The notes: generated from the letters alone by a model not told the origin. DNA of 60,911 bases from a bacterium D16-51 (GCA_003612285.1 RAYE01000032.1:1-60911); one strand, 5' to 3'; shown: positions 22,419 to 32,437, numbered from the stretch's first letter. Numbers and translations: made by a program.

Positions 22419-24812
22419 ATGACATGGCCTTTTGAGAATGACACCGGCGCTGTTATTAAAAAATTAGCGTCTGCTCAATTAAAGAAAGAGCGTTTGAAGA
22501 AAATTTTTACGATTACTGCAATTTCATTGGCAGCATTTTTGATGGCATCCGTATTGCTTCTGGTTTCTGGGATTATTACAGTGAACCAAAAGGGAGGCAA
22601 TAACATAACGGGGTCTTATCATGCGCTTATTTCCGGCATAGAAAAAGAACAATATCAAAAATTGTCTGACGATGCGCGGGTAGATTTATGCGGATTCACA
22701 GCTTCCATTGGCAGCGTGAAATCTGGAAATGACCGTCTTAATATTTCGTATTCCAACAAGGATGCACTTACATTAAATGGGCTGTCTGTTTCCGAGGGAA
22801 AAATGCCAGAGAAAGAGAATGAAATCCTGATTGAACAGGAATACTTAATTCGGCAGAAGATAAATGCCAAAATAGGAGATACCATTCTATTGCCAGACCC
22901 AGACAACGGCGGGGAAAAATCCTTTCTTATAACAGGATACTTGAAAACAGGGGCGAAAGGCACTGACCGTTCCTTATATGCCGCTATGGTTTCTAAAGAA
23001 TACTTCTTAGAAATGGATGGATGGAATAACTTTTCACCGGCAGTAATGCTTCGTGTAAATTTAGATGCAAAGACGGACTCTGGGGATGTAAAAAACTTAA
23101 TATCAGAGATAGCCGATGATGCAGGCTGTAAATCGGTTCCTTCTTATAATGAAGCGTATTTGAATCTTAGCCAGCCTTCGGCATTGATGGTCATGGCTGC
23201 TGCTGCCGGGCTGCTTGTTATCGTAATCGCTGGTGTTTTGGTAATATACAACATTTTTTATATTTCCATTATCAATTCCATTAAAGAATATGGACAGCTC
23301 CGCACAATAGGTATGACAGCAAAACAGATTCAAAGACTTGTTCTTAGGGAGGGAACTTTGCTGATGTTACCTGCAATACCTATTGGACTGATTGCGGGAA
23401 TTGTAGTGGCTTATATTTTAATTCCGGATGGATTTGGATTATGGAATGTGCTATGGATATGCCCGATTGCTGCTGCGTTAACCTATGCCACTGTGCGCCT
23501 GTCCATCAAAAAACCTGCTAAAATAGCAGCGGCCGTTTCACCCATAGAGGCTTCCCGCTATGAACAAAATAAGGGGCCTAAATGTAGACACAGGCAGCAC
23601 AGGCTGACGCCGGGGTCTTTGGCAGTAAACCAGGTTTTGCGTTATAAGAAAAAGAATATACTGACAGCCGCCTCCCTTGTCCTGACTGGCGTCCTGCTGT
23701 TAGGTTTATCCTCTGTCCTTTCTTCGGTCAATGCAAAAGATATGGCTTTATCTGGATTTGCAAGAGGACAGTTCGTTTTAAGGATCTCAAATCAGGAGCT
23801 GGTGGAAAATCCTTTGGAGATTTTGCAGGAATCAAGTCCTTTTACGGAGGAAGTGGAAAAAGAACTCTCGCAATTATCAGGTGTGCAAAAGATCATGAAC
23901 GATCAGCATCTCCCAGCTTCCTGTAATCTGCAGGCCTTGGAATCAGATGCTGAAATCGTAGGATTTGAGAAAGCAGATATGGCTTTGCTGCAAAGCTGTC
24001 TTTTAAATGGAAAAATACCAGATTATGAGCAAATGGCATCTAAGAATCAGATGGTGATTGGCAGGCCGGGTGACTTTGAGAAGTATTTTGGTATTCATCC
24101 AAAAGCCGGCTCGTCTGTAACGCTGAAGATTTTTGATGGGCAGCATACGGAGAACCTGGAATTTGAGATTGCGGCAGTCCTTGACGAAAGTAAGATTGGA
24201 AATCATGGCGATAAAATAGATATGCTGTTATTGCCGGTTGATTCCATGCAGAAAATCGCACACAGCAATCTGACATATCAGTATGTGATCCGTGTAGAGG
24301 ATTCTTTGGAACAGCAGGCAGAAAACGAAATAGACCAGATTGTATCCGATCACCCGCGGCTGAGCGTGGATTCCCTTTCTGCTGCGATTGCCCAGAATGA
24401 AAACTTTCTGCAGGGGACACAGTTAGCCCTTGCAATAGCCATTGTTTTAATTGGCTGTTTTTCTGTGATGAATTTGTTGAATACAACTTTGACGGGAATT
24501 ATCGTAAGGCGCAGGGAATTTTCTCTCATGCGTTCCGTGGGAATGTCTCAAAAACAATTATCCGTGATGGTTCATAAAGAGGGATTGATCGTAGTCGGCA
24601 TGGGACTTGTATTATCTGTGATAGTTGGTGGAGGAATTGGATATGTTCTTTGCTCATTTTTGAAAAATAGCCTGATGAGCTATTTGAATTATCAATTTCC
24701 ATTGGGTATTACAATCTTGAATTGTGCGGTTATTATTTTATGTAGTGTGCTGATTACAACAGGAGCCTTAAAGCAGCAAAGCAAGTCATCCATGATGGAA
24801 GTTTTGCGATAA
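22419..24812 (+). CDS. FtsX-type ABC permease 2 of 4 (MTWPFENDT family)
   Basis: 797 residues with N-terminus MTWPFENDTGAVIKKLASAQL. Its first ~25 coding bases match permease 1 base for base although the proteins then diverge widely. Same 1+3 / 1+3 transmembrane plan; coupling motifs YGQLRTIGMTAKQIQRL in the first half and FSLMRSVGMSQKQLSVM in the second. Strong ribosome site (AAAAAGGAGGTAGGGGAC). It probably pairs with another permease of the set around an ATPase dimer; homo- or heteromeric pairing cannot be decided from sequence. Confidence 0.9.
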   Translation: MTWPFENDTGAVIKKLASAQLKKERLKKIFTITAISLAAFLMASVLLLVSGIITVNQKGGNNITGSYHALISGIEKEQYQKLSDDARVDLCGFTASIGSVKSGNDRLNISYSNKDALTLNGLSVSEGKMPEKENEILIEQEYLIRQKINAKIGDTILLPDPDNGGEKSFLITGYLKTGAKGTDRSLYAAMVSKEYFLEMDGWNNFSPAVMLRVNLDAKTDSGDVKNLISEIADDAGCKSVPSYNEAYLNLSQPSALMVMAAAAGLLVIVIAGVLVIYNIFYISIINSIKEYGQLRTIGMTAKQIQRLVLREGTLLMLPAIPIGLIAGIVVAYILIPDGFGLWNVLWICPIAAALTYATVRLSIKKPAKIAAAVSPIEASRYEQNKGPKCRHRQHRLTPGSLAVNQVLRYKKKNILTAASLVLTGVLLLGLSSVLSSVNAKDMALSGFARGQFVLRISNQELVENPLEILQESSPFTEEVEKELSQLSGVQKIMNDQHLPASCNLQALESDAEIVGFEKADMALLQSCLLNGKIPDYEQMASKNQMVIGRPGDFEKYFGIHPKAGSSVTLKIFDGQHTENLEFEIAAVLDESKIGNHGDKIDMLLLPVDSMQKIAHSNLTYQYVIRVEDSLEQQAENEIDQIVSDHPRLSVDSLSAAIAQNENFLQGTQLALAIAIVLIGCFSVMNLLNTTLTGIIVRRREFSLMRSVGMSQKQLSVMVHKEGLIVVGMGLVLSVIVGGGIGYVLCSFLKNSLMSYLNYQFPLGITILNCAVIILCSVLITTGALKQQSKSSMMEVLR

Positions 24813-24831
24813 TAGAAGGAGGTGGCAGACC

Positions 24832-27207
24832 ATGACATGGCCTTTTGAAAATGATACCAGTACCGTTACTCGTAGGTTGTCAAATGCCCGTATTGGACAG
24901 AACCGTTTCAGGAATCGTCTGATTGGGATTATTATATTTATGGCGGCAGCCATTATGGCGTTTGTTTCTTCTTATGCATATAACATTACAAATGAATATG
25001 CGGCATCAACTGCATATCAGGGAATTTTCCAAAACCTTTCACAGGAGAATATCTCTTTGCTGAAAGAAGATCCCCATATTCAAAAAGTGGGTGTATATCA
25101 GTCCGTCGGCATGACGGAACAGGAGAATGGCATCACAATGAGTATAGTATGTTCTGATGAGACAACCATGAAGCTCTCCAACATCACACTGTTGGAGGGA
25201 CGTATGCCCCAGGCGGCGGATGAATTGCTCGTGGAAAGGGGATATATAGATGCCCTGAATCTAAAAGCGGAGGTCGGCGACACAATATCCCTTCATTACC
25301 GCAACCAGGCAAGCCGTCAGTTAGGAACAAAAGATTTCCGAATTACAGGTTTTATTCAAACAACCGCTGAGAATGACAGGGACAGGGTTGCTTATAACGC
25401 TATTGTTTCACAGAATTTTGTGCGGGAAAAACCTGCTCTTTCCACTGGGCCGGTGGCAGCTATGATTTCTGTCCAGGATACTGCAAAATATACCAATCAG
25501 GAATTAAAAGAGCTGATACGGACGATTGGCCTGGATTGTGGGATCTCTGCAGACAATATTCAGGTAAATAATTTATACATTGACAGCAATAACATGTCAA
25601 AAGAGACGGTACTGACGGTTTTGCTCGTTGGGTTGGTCTTAATCGGTGTATGTTCCCTGGTTGTCTACAATATATTTTACATTTCGGTTATAAATAATGC
25701 AGCTTCCTTTGGACAGCTGCGTACGATTGGTACTACGAAGAAGCAAATCAGACAGATTATTTCACGGGAAGGAAACTATCTTGCGCTTCACTTCATTCCG
25801 TTTGGGTGTATGGCAGGCGCGGTGTTATCTTTTTTGATAGACCGGAGTGCTTTTTTGCTGTTTCCAGATATTGTGATTGCGTTTTTATCAGGAATCGCTG
25901 TATTTGTTTGTGTAAGGCTGTCTGTTTTAAAACCGGCAAAGATTGCCATGTCAGTTTCACCTGTGGAAGCATTCCGTTATAGCGGTTATAGCGGAACAAA
26001 AAAGAGGAAAAAGAGCGGGAAGCATCTTACGCCGTTTTTACTTGCGGCTATGAACCTGTCCCGTAACAGAAAGAAAAGTATATTGACCTTTATTTCACTG
26101 GCTTTGAGCGGAATGATGTTTATAGGGATTTCTTCTTTGCTGTCCTCCCTTGATCCTGAGCAAAGGGCGAAACAGGCCTTCCCTTATGAGGGAAGTTATG
26201 TGGTGGAATTGAACCGGGCGCTGGTTACACCTACGTTTTCCCTCACTCAGCTGCAGGAAAACAATCTGTTGACAGATGAATTGAAAAATGATATTTTGTC
26301 GATTGACGGGGTAGATGAGATCATCTGCCAGCAGGAAATATGCGTCAGGATAGATGGAATGGAAACGGCAATCCGGGGTATGAACACAGAGGATTATGAG
26401 GAATTAAAGAACCGGGTGATGGCCGGGAAATTGCCAGGTTATGACCATACAGGGGAAAACTCCCTTATCATTAACATGGGTAGCCCGGAATTAGAATACC
26501 TGCATAAGAGCTATGAGGTGGGCGATACCGTCACTTTTTCACAGGCAGGAAACAGTCTTGCTTATACCGTATCTGCGATTGTTTTTGACAGGGGCAGCTC
26601 TGCCAGCTTTATCCTTCCGGCAGGTGAAATGGAACAGACGATTTCCTATAATGCAAACAGTGCGTTTGTGATCCGGGCAAAGACAGGCAGTTATGCCGGA
26701 ATTGAGGATGAATTACATTCATTAGTTTTGGCAAGCGATACTTTACGCTTGAAGACCTTAAAAGATATGACGATGCAATACAAAAGCGTATTCAGCACAA
26801 TTTCCATTGCGGCATATGCGCTGTTAGCAGTCATTGTCATATTCAGTATTATCAACTTGGTCAATACCAGTATGACAAATATCCTTTCCAGAAGGAAAGA
26901 AATGGGATTGTTCCGGGCGGTTGGCTTAAGCCACAGACAGCTTTATCATATGATAGGATTTGAAAATGCATTTCAAACGGTTGGCAGTTTTGCCGCCTCC
27001 CTTATCTGTGGTCTGGGAATTGGAAAAGCAATATGCTCTGCAGTAGGGAATGTGCCTGGATTCAGCTTCGTAAATTATACTTTTCCTGTAGTACCGGTTC
27101 TCTTATATGTTCTATTAATCTTTATGCTTCAACTGGTCCTTACAAAATGGGCAGGCCGGTATTGCAGAAAAAATAGTGTCGTAGAGCAGCTTCGTGTAAC
27201 GGAATAG
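24832..27207 (+). CDS. FtsX-type ABC permease 3 of 4 (MTWPFENDT family)
   Basis: 791 residues, N-terminus MTWPFENDTSTVTRRLSNARI, so the signature is kept but the following residue changes (TG to TS). Coupling motifs are FGQLRTIGTTKKQIRQI and MGLFRAVGLSHRQLYHM, with eight predicted transmembrane helices and two large extracellular domains. Ribosome site AGAAGGAGGTGG. The upstream gene ends 19 nt before it. The linker after the first half is KKRKKSGKHLTPFLLAAMNL, comparable to the linkers in the other three copies. Confidence 0.9.
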   Translation: MTWPFENDTSTVTRRLSNARIGQNRFRNRLIGIIIFMAAAIMAFVSSYAYNITNEYAASTAYQGIFQNLSQENISLLKEDPHIQKVGVYQSVGMTEQENGITMSIVCSDETTMKLSNITLLEGRMPQAADELLVERGYIDALNLKAEVGDTISLHYRNQASRQLGTKDFRITGFIQTTAENDRDRVAYNAIVSQNFVREKPALSTGPVAAMISVQDTAKYTNQELKELIRTIGLDCGISADNIQVNNLYIDSNNMSKETVLTVLLVGLVLIGVCSLVVYNIFYISVINNAASFGQLRTIGTTKKQIRQIISREGNYLALHFIPFGCMAGAVLSFLIDRSAFLLFPDIVIAFLSGIAVFVCVRLSVLKPAKIAMSVSPVEAFRYSGYSGTKKRKKSGKHLTPFLLAAMNLSRNRKKSILTFISLALSGMMFIGISSLLSSLDPEQRAKQAFPYEGSYVVELNRALVTPTFSLTQLQENNLLTDELKNDILSIDGVDEIICQQEICVRIDGMETAIRGMNTEDYEELKNRVMAGKLPGYDHTGENSLIINMGSPELEYLHKSYEVGDTVTFSQAGNSLAYTVSAIVFDRGSSASFILPAGEMEQTISYNANSAFVIRAKTGSYAGIEDELHSLVLASDTLRLKTLKDMTMQYKSVFSTISIAAYALLAVIVIFSIINLVNTSMTNILSRRKEMGLFRAVGLSHRQLYHMIGFENAFQTVGSFAASLICGLGIGKAICSAVGNVPGFSFVNYTFPVVPVLLYVLLIFMLQLVLTKWAGRYCRKNSVVEQLRVTE

Positions 27208-27219
27208 GAGGTGGAGGAC

Positions 27220-29592
27220 ATGACTTGGCCTTTTGAAAATGATACCGGCGCTATTGTGAAAAAACTTGCAAAGCGCAGCCTCGAAAGCGAGAAGCGCCGG
27301 AACCTGATGGTAGTGGTCGCCGTTGCCCTGGCGGCGTTCCTGGTTTGCTTGTCAGCGGTACTATCTGTTTCTATTGCACAGATCCAGCGTAATCAGGTGG
27401 CCGACACCTATGAGGCGGTCTTCACCGGCGTGGAGGCAGACCATGTGGCGGCGCTGAAAGACCTGACAGAGCTTGCCAGGGTGGGCGAATACTATTTACT
27501 GGGGCAGGAGCATTCGTGGCAGGGATACAACGCCTCCTATGTGTACTGCGACAGTGACATGGTGTATATTGCCCGCAGCCAGATGGAGCTGGTAAAAGGA
27601 GAACTCCCGGCACAGGCAAATGAAGTCGCTGTCAGTGAATATTTTCTCTCCGCTTACGGCTCGAATGCTAAAATTGGTGAGACGGTCTGGTTGGATACTG
27701 AGAGTTTTCATGGCGGCTATACCGTGACCGGAATCCTGTCTAATGTGGGAGAAAAGGAAGCGGATCTATGTACCATTGCTGTTTCTAAAGAGGCCTTAAC
27801 GCAGTGGGCTGGATTTGACCCTGCAGGATACCGTGCCTATGTGCATTTCAAAAATGACAGGCAGTTTGACCAGGAGACCATGGCTGCCCGCTGCCGGGAA
27901 ATTGCCACGCAGTTTGGTTCTGCGCATGTAGGGATGAACAGCAATTATTTTGCTTCTAATTCAAAGTCCATTGATTTTGTGACCATTTTCGGCATAGCGG
28001 CTCTTGTGCTTGCCGGAGGATATGTAGTTATCCAGAGTATTTTCCGTATCTCTGTGAATGACAAAATACAAAGCTATGGACAGCTCCGCACCATCGGTGC
28101 AACACCCAGACAGCTCCGACGCATCGTGAAAAAGGAGAGCCGGAGGCTGGGCGGAATTGGAATATTGGTGGGTGTCCTGCTGGGTGTGGGCGGCGGCCTG
28201 CTCCTGTTTCCAAAAGGTTTTCATGGGGTTTATTATGGGGTTGCTGTATTTCTGACTGTAGTGGTCTGCTGGTTTATGGTGTCCGTCTCCGTTCACAGAC
28301 CGATCGAAATAGCTGCGGGCGTTTCACCACTGGAGGCAATGCGTTTTTTGGCAGGGCAGGAAAAGATACGCATCAGAAAAAAATACCAGAAACTAAGTCC
28401 TGTATCCATGGGATTCGCAAATTTTGGGCGTGACCGCAAAAAGTCAGTGAGTATTACAGTATCCTTAAGCCTGGGCGGAATCCTCCTTCTGGTGGTGTCT
28501 TCCGTGGTTCTGACACGCTCGCCGGAGCAGGCCGCAAGACTGTTCTTTCCGGATGGAGACTATAAGATTTACCTGTCCTCGGAGCAGCCGGAGGAAGAAA
28601 TCATGGCTGCCGGCAACCCGCTGAATGACGAGCTGCGTCGGGAAATCCTTTCCTTGGATGGGGTGACGGATGTGCTGGTTACCCGCCGGTCTCTGCACGC
28701 AAAATTCGGAACTTCCGAAAGTGCTGAGGCCGGTATGTGCGACATGCTGACGGATGAGAACTATCAGGATGTGGAAGACGCGCTGGTATCTGGCGCCATG
28801 CCGAAGGATGCCCACAGTATCCTTCTGGGCACAAGCTATCAGAAGTATTTTGCTGATATGGATGCTGGGGCTGCCATGGAACTGTCCCTGGGGCAAAAGA
28901 CTGTTACCGTTACCATATCTGGACTGTTTGATATGACGAAGATGGTAAACGGACATGGTGCACTTGCAATGGATTCTGTGGCTTTGTTCGCACCAGAGGA
29001 GTTGTTTCGTGAGATACATCCTGAAATCGAAAGCTTCGACTACTCCTGGAGCATTGTCAGCGGCCAGAAGAAAGCAGAGTCTGTGGAGAGCAGGCTTAAG
29101 GAGCTGGTGTCCGGCCGCAGCAATCTTGGGCTGGATACTAAGTCTGCTCATATCGAATATGAGAAAATGCAGAATGGCATAATTTTTGGCAGCCTGCAGG
29201 TTCTTTCCTGGCTGATTTTCCTGTTTGGCGTCGTCAATCTGATCAATACGACGCTTTCCAACCAGATGTCGCGGAAGTGGGAGAACAGCGTCCTGCGTTC
29301 CGTTGGTTTGACCGGGAAGCAGATGTGCTGGATGAGTGTCATTGAGGGGATGTGCTATGCGTTTTTTGCGGCGTTTACAGTCTTAATCCTGGGGCTGCCG
29401 TTTTCCGTGGCAGTCTGTGCACAAGTCAGTAAGAAATCTTTTGCCGGCGTAGTTGTTCCATATCAGTTTCCTTTTATGGAAATGGGTTTGTTCCTCCTTG
29501 TGTTGTTTGGTATGGAGATAGTCCTGTCAGTCTCGGTGGTACGCAGGCAGAAAAAGAAATCCCTGGTAGAACAGATACGGATGCAAAGGTAA
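27220..29592 (+). CDS. FtsX-type ABC permease 4 of 4 (MTWPFENDT family)
   Basis: 790 residues from ATG 27220 (a GTG at 27211 is also in frame, but AGGAGGTGGAGGAC favours the ATG). N-terminus MTWPFENDTGAIVKKLAKRSL. Coupling motifs YGQLRTIGATPRQLRRI and NSVLRSVGLTGKQMCWM. Codon use is noticeably more GC-rich than in permeases 2 and 3, so the copies may have different histories despite sharing an operon. It is the last gene of the transporter operon; a ~205-bp gap with a new promoter follows. Confidence 0.9.
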   Translation: MTWPFENDTGAIVKKLAKRSLESEKRRNLMVVVAVALAAFLVCLSAVLSVSIAQIQRNQVADTYEAVFTGVEADHVAALKDLTELARVGEYYLLGQEHSWQGYNASYVYCDSDMVYIARSQMELVKGELPAQANEVAVSEYFLSAYGSNAKIGETVWLDTESFHGGYTVTGILSNVGEKEADLCTIAVSKEALTQWAGFDPAGYRAYVHFKNDRQFDQETMAARCREIATQFGSAHVGMNSNYFASNSKSIDFVTIFGIAALVLAGGYVVIQSIFRISVNDKIQSYGQLRTIGATPRQLRRIVKKESRRLGGIGILVGVLLGVGGGLLLFPKGFHGVYYGVAVFLTVVVCWFMVSVSVHRPIEIAAGVSPLEAMRFLAGQEKIRIRKKYQKLSPVSMGFANFGRDRKKSVSITVSLSLGGILLLVVSSVVLTRSPEQAARLFFPDGDYKIYLSSEQPEEEIMAAGNPLNDELRREILSLDGVTDVLVTRRSLHAKFGTSESAEAGMCDMLTDENYQDVEDALVSGAMPKDAHSILLGTSYQKYFADMDAGAAMELSLGQKTVTVTISGLFDMTKMVNGHGALAMDSVALFAPEELFREIHPEIESFDYSWSIVSGQKKAESVESRLKELVSGRSNLGLDTKSAHIEYEKMQNGIIFGSLQVLSWLIFLFGVVNLINTTLSNQMSRKWENSVLRSVGLTGKQMCWMSVIEGMCYAFFAAFTVLILGLPFSVAVCAQVSKKSFAGVVVPYQFPFMEMGLFLLVLFGMEIVLSVSVVRRQKKKSLVEQIRMQR

Positions 29593-29695
29593 AATTAGTC
29601 TGGGCAATTCAGTTTTGGTTGAAATATCTTGAGTGATTGATAGTATTTTTATACAGCATTTCGCGGCAGCAGATAAACATTTCACAGCAATTAAA

Positions 29696-29724
29696 TTGTT
29701 TTGACATTTTTAGCAGGCTATAAT
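29696..29724 (+). promoter_or_regulatory. Candidate promoter of the LytTR two-component operon
   Basis: TTGTTT (29696-29701), 17 bp, TATAAT (29719-29724). A TTGACA at 29701-29706 is too close to this -10 to work with it. No LytTR binding repeats could be assigned with confidence. Confidence 0.45.
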
Positions 29725-29797
29725 AAAACGTCTGTTTATGTCAGCGGCAAAATATAAACTTTTGCAACTGACGATATAGTGACGGGGAGGTGACGCA

Positions 29798-30502
29798 TTG
29801 ATCCATATTGCAATCTGTGATGATGAAAAACATATGTCTGATCATATAAGGACAATGGTCTCCGATTTTTTCTGTAAGAAGAACAGGGAGATCCATTTTC
29901 GGATATTTTTAAGCGGCGAAGAGCTGCTAAGCTGCGACGGGCAGATCGACATCCTGTTTCTGGATATTCAGATGAAAGGCATGGATGGCATGGAAACGGC
30001 AAGGAAGCTCCGGGCCAATAAGTTCCGGGGATTTCTGATCTTTATCACGGTTCTGAAAGAGATGGTATTCCAGTCTTTTGAGGTACAGGCTTACGATTAT
30101 CTGGTCAAGCCGGTGGAAGAAAAACAGTTTGAAAAGACTATGGAGCGCCTTTACGCTTCCATGCAAAACGCCAGTGAAGACAGTCTCCTTGTGCAAAAGG
30201 GATATGAAGGGCGTATCATCCCAAAGGATGAGATTGTGTTCTGCGAGATTATAGACCGGAAAATATATCTGAATCTGACATCAGGCGAGGTTGTTGATTA
30301 TTATGAGCGGATTGAACATCTGGAAACAAAGCTGGACAGCCAATTTTTCCGATGCCACAGGAGCTATCTCATCAATCTGAAGCATTTAAAAGGATATAAA
30401 AACGGGACTGCATATATGGATAACGGCAAAGAAGTTCCCGTATCGCGGCTGCGGAGTAAGGAGTTTTCTGGTGTTGTTCTGCAGTATATGAAGAATATGT
30501 AA
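29798..30502 (+). CDS. LytTR-family response regulator
   Basis: 234 residues. Receiver domain with AICDDEKHMSDHI, phosphoacceptor Asp in ILFLDIQMKGMDGMETA and YDYLVKPVEE; then a LytTR DNA-binding domain (~135-234) with the hallmark FFRCHRSYLINLKHL and VPVSRLRSKEF. The start is a TTG with GGGGAGG 7 nt upstream. LytTR regulators of this form usually act with GHKL kinases on bacteriocin, quorum-peptide or toxin genes. It sits directly after the four-permease operon, a second regulatory layer for the same region. Confidence 0.92.
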   Translation: MIHIAICDDEKHMSDHIRTMVSDFFCKKNREIHFRIFLSGEELLSCDGQIDILFLDIQMKGMDGMETARKLRANKFRGFLIFITVLKEMVFQSFEVQAYDYLVKPVEEKQFEKTMERLYASMQNASEDSLLVQKGYEGRIIPKDEIVFCEIIDRKIYLNLTSGEVVDYYERIEHLETKLDSQFFRCHRSYLINLKHLKGYKNGTAYMDNGKEVPVSRLRSKEFSGVVLQYMKNM

Positions 30503-30518
30503 GGGCTTTTACGGTAAC

Positions 30519-31865
30519 ATGGCTGAGTATTTAGATTTTTTTAATGAATATATAATGGGCGTGATTGAGACGTCTTTCCAGGTTTATTTCCTGGCAAAAA
30601 TTTTAAAAAAGAAAGTATGGCTTCCTTTTTATTTCCTGTCTGCAGTATGCGCAGTGATTGTCAATCATTTTCTTGCGACAGGCATGATAATCAGATTTAT
30701 GGTGTTTGTATTTTTGCTTACGGCATACGGGCTCTTTGTCTGTCATGCGGATTTTAAGTCTTCCCTTCTATATGCGGCTCTGACGACTGAGATCATGCAG
30801 CTATGCTATGGAATTGTGAAATCCCTGATCGGCCTTTTATGCCCGCTCTTGCCTGTTGTTTTTCATGATACGGACGGTATCGCGTTCATGCTGGCCAGTG
30901 AAGCGGCGTCACTGGCTCTGACTGTTTTTTGTTATTATATGGTATACCGTTATTTTTCCAGGGATGTCTTCTATTCCTTTTATACTACAGTGGAAATGCA
31001 GCAAATGTTTCTGGTTTTCATCCCGATTTTGATGATATTCATTATGAGCGAGTACATCAATATGATAGAATTTGAATTCCAGATTAAAATTCTGGCAGAA
31101 GACGGCCCCTTCGAGTATCTGCTTAACCACTGGCAGCTGCTTGCCATGCATTTTTTAGGACTTGCCGGTCTGTTCTGCATCCTGTTCTCTTATAAGAAAC
31201 TGCAGCAAAATTTCTGTCTCGGTACGGAATTATCACTGCTGGAGCAGCAGGAACATTCCCTGAACCAGTATGTGGAGGAAGCGAAGGTCCGTTACGATGA
31301 AACAAAGTCATTTCGACATGACATCAGGAACCACATCGCAGTGGTAAAAGACCTTCTGCAGAGCGGCAAACTGGAGGAGGCGGTAAGTTATATTGATGAT
31401 ATGGACGATATGGCGGAAAAAATGTCATTTCCCTGCAGCACCAACAACCCGGTAGTGGATATTCTGGTGGGAAACAAGTTAGGGACCGCGAAAAGCGTGG
31501 GGATAGATGTGGACTGTTCCCTCCTTCTGCCATACCCCTGTGGCATTAGAGATATTGATATCTGTATTGTCCTGTCAAATGCGCTGGATAATGCAATCCA
31601 TGCAGTAAAAAGTCTGGATGATAGTATAGAAAAATATATCAGGATATTCGGAAGGCTCCAGGGAGATTTCCTTATGATGGAAATCGAGAACAGCTTCCAT
31701 GGGAAGGGCGCATTCAAAAAAGGGACGGGTTTGTCAAATATAAAAAAGGTGGTTGAAAAATATGACGGTGCAATGAATATAGAGGCACAGGGGAATGTAT
31801 TTGTTCTCCATGTGCTGCTGATCATTCCACAGCATCCAGAAAGCAGTCCACAGCAAACGGATTAA
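30519..31865 (+). CDS. GHKL (AgrC-like) sensor histidine kinase
   Basis: 448 residues. Residues 1-~235 hold about six transmembrane helices; then a coiled linker with the phosphoacceptor segment SFRHDIRNHIAVVKDLL; then a GHKL ATPase domain with NALDNAIHAV and GTGLSNIKKVVEKY. This matches the AgrC/ComD-type kinases that sense peptide signals and partner LytTR regulators; the partner is the preceding gene (16 nt upstream). The signal is unknown: no AgrD- or AgrB-like gene is visible nearby. Confidence 0.9.
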   Translation: MAEYLDFFNEYIMGVIETSFQVYFLAKILKKKVWLPFYFLSAVCAVIVNHFLATGMIIRFMVFVFLLTAYGLFVCHADFKSSLLYAALTTEIMQLCYGIVKSLIGLLCPLLPVVFHDTDGIAFMLASEAASLALTVFCYYMVYRYFSRDVFYSFYTTVEMQQMFLVFIPILMIFIMSEYINMIEFEFQIKILAEDGPFEYLLNHWQLLAMHFLGLAGLFCILFSYKKLQQNFCLGTELSLLEQQEHSLNQYVEEAKVRYDETKSFRHDIRNHIAVVKDLLQSGKLEEAVSYIDDMDDMAEKMSFPCSTNNPVVDILVGNKLGTAKSVGIDVDCSLLLPYPCGIRDIDICIVLSNALDNAIHAVKSLDDSIEKYIRIFGRLQGDFLMMEIENSFHGKGAFKKGTGLSNIKKVVEKYDGAMNIEAQGNVFVLHVLLIIPQHPESSPQQTD

Positions 31866-31927
31866 AATGTTACCTTCTATCACCGAAAAAAGAAAAAGGA
31901 AGCAGCAGATCCGGTCGGTTTCCGGGG

Positions 31928-32200
31928 ATGATTCAGAAAGGACCACGGCTGGAACTTCTGCGGTTTATAATTGAAAAACATATTAGCAGTTATCATGGCC
32001 ATATCGTAGATGCACTGTTGGGAATAGAGGCCATATCAGATGCAAGGTTATATCATTGGGAAAATGAAATAGCTTATGCGATATCAAATCATCAGGAAAT
32101 AAGCCAGTCATCAAAGGAGCTTTTAAAGAGTCCCACATATGGTGATGGCGGAATGGCTTCGGCCGTTCGGATTGTTTCGATTGGAGAAGAAAATGAATAA
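31928..32200 (+). CDS. Hypothetical protein, possibly a gene fragment
   Basis: 90 residues, soluble, helix-rich at the start (LELLRFIIEKHISSYHGHIVDALLGIEAISD). I do not recognise it. The ATG has CCGGGG immediately upstream, which is too close for a good ribosome site, so this may be the C-terminal remainder of a longer gene or may start elsewhere. It ends 30 nt before the next gene. Confidence 0.4.
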   Translation: MIQKGPRLELLRFIIEKHISSYHGHIVDALLGIEAISDARLYHWENEIAYAISNHQEISQSSKELLKSPTYGDGGMASAVRIVSIGEENE

Positions 32201-32230
32201 GGAAAAGAGAGGGCAGAAAGGAGAATAGTA

Positions 32231-32437
32231 ATGAGTAAATATAACAAATTATGGGAATATGTTCGGAAAAGCGGAAAGGAATCATTTCATTTGACCTTTG
32301 AAGAGATTCAGGAGATTGCGGGGATACCGATTGACCACTCGTTTCTGAAATACAAAAAGGAATTGACGGACTATGGTTATCAGATCGGGAAAATATCCAT
32401 GAAAGAGCAGACGGTGTGCTTTCATAAGGCTGGCTGA
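32231..32437 (+). CDS. Small DUF7662-like hypothetical protein
   Basis: 68 residues with a good AGAAAGGAG ribosome site. Features are YNKLWEYVRKSG, LTFEEIQEIAGIPIDHSFL and YKKELTDYGYQIGKI. This LWEYV...FEEI..I.G pattern resembles small proteins that occur alone or fused to other domains and are thought to be nucleic-acid-binding-like. The name is tentative. It precedes a GNAT gene. Confidence 0.6.
   Translation: MSKYNKLWEYVRKSGKESFHLTFEEIQEIAGIPIDHSFLKYKKELTDYGYQIGKISMKEQTVCFHKAG

Noticed and set aside
29701-29724. Promoter using TTGACA at 29701 with TATAAT at 29719
   Set aside because: The spacer would be only 12 bp; TTGTTT at 29696 gives 17 bp and is preferred.
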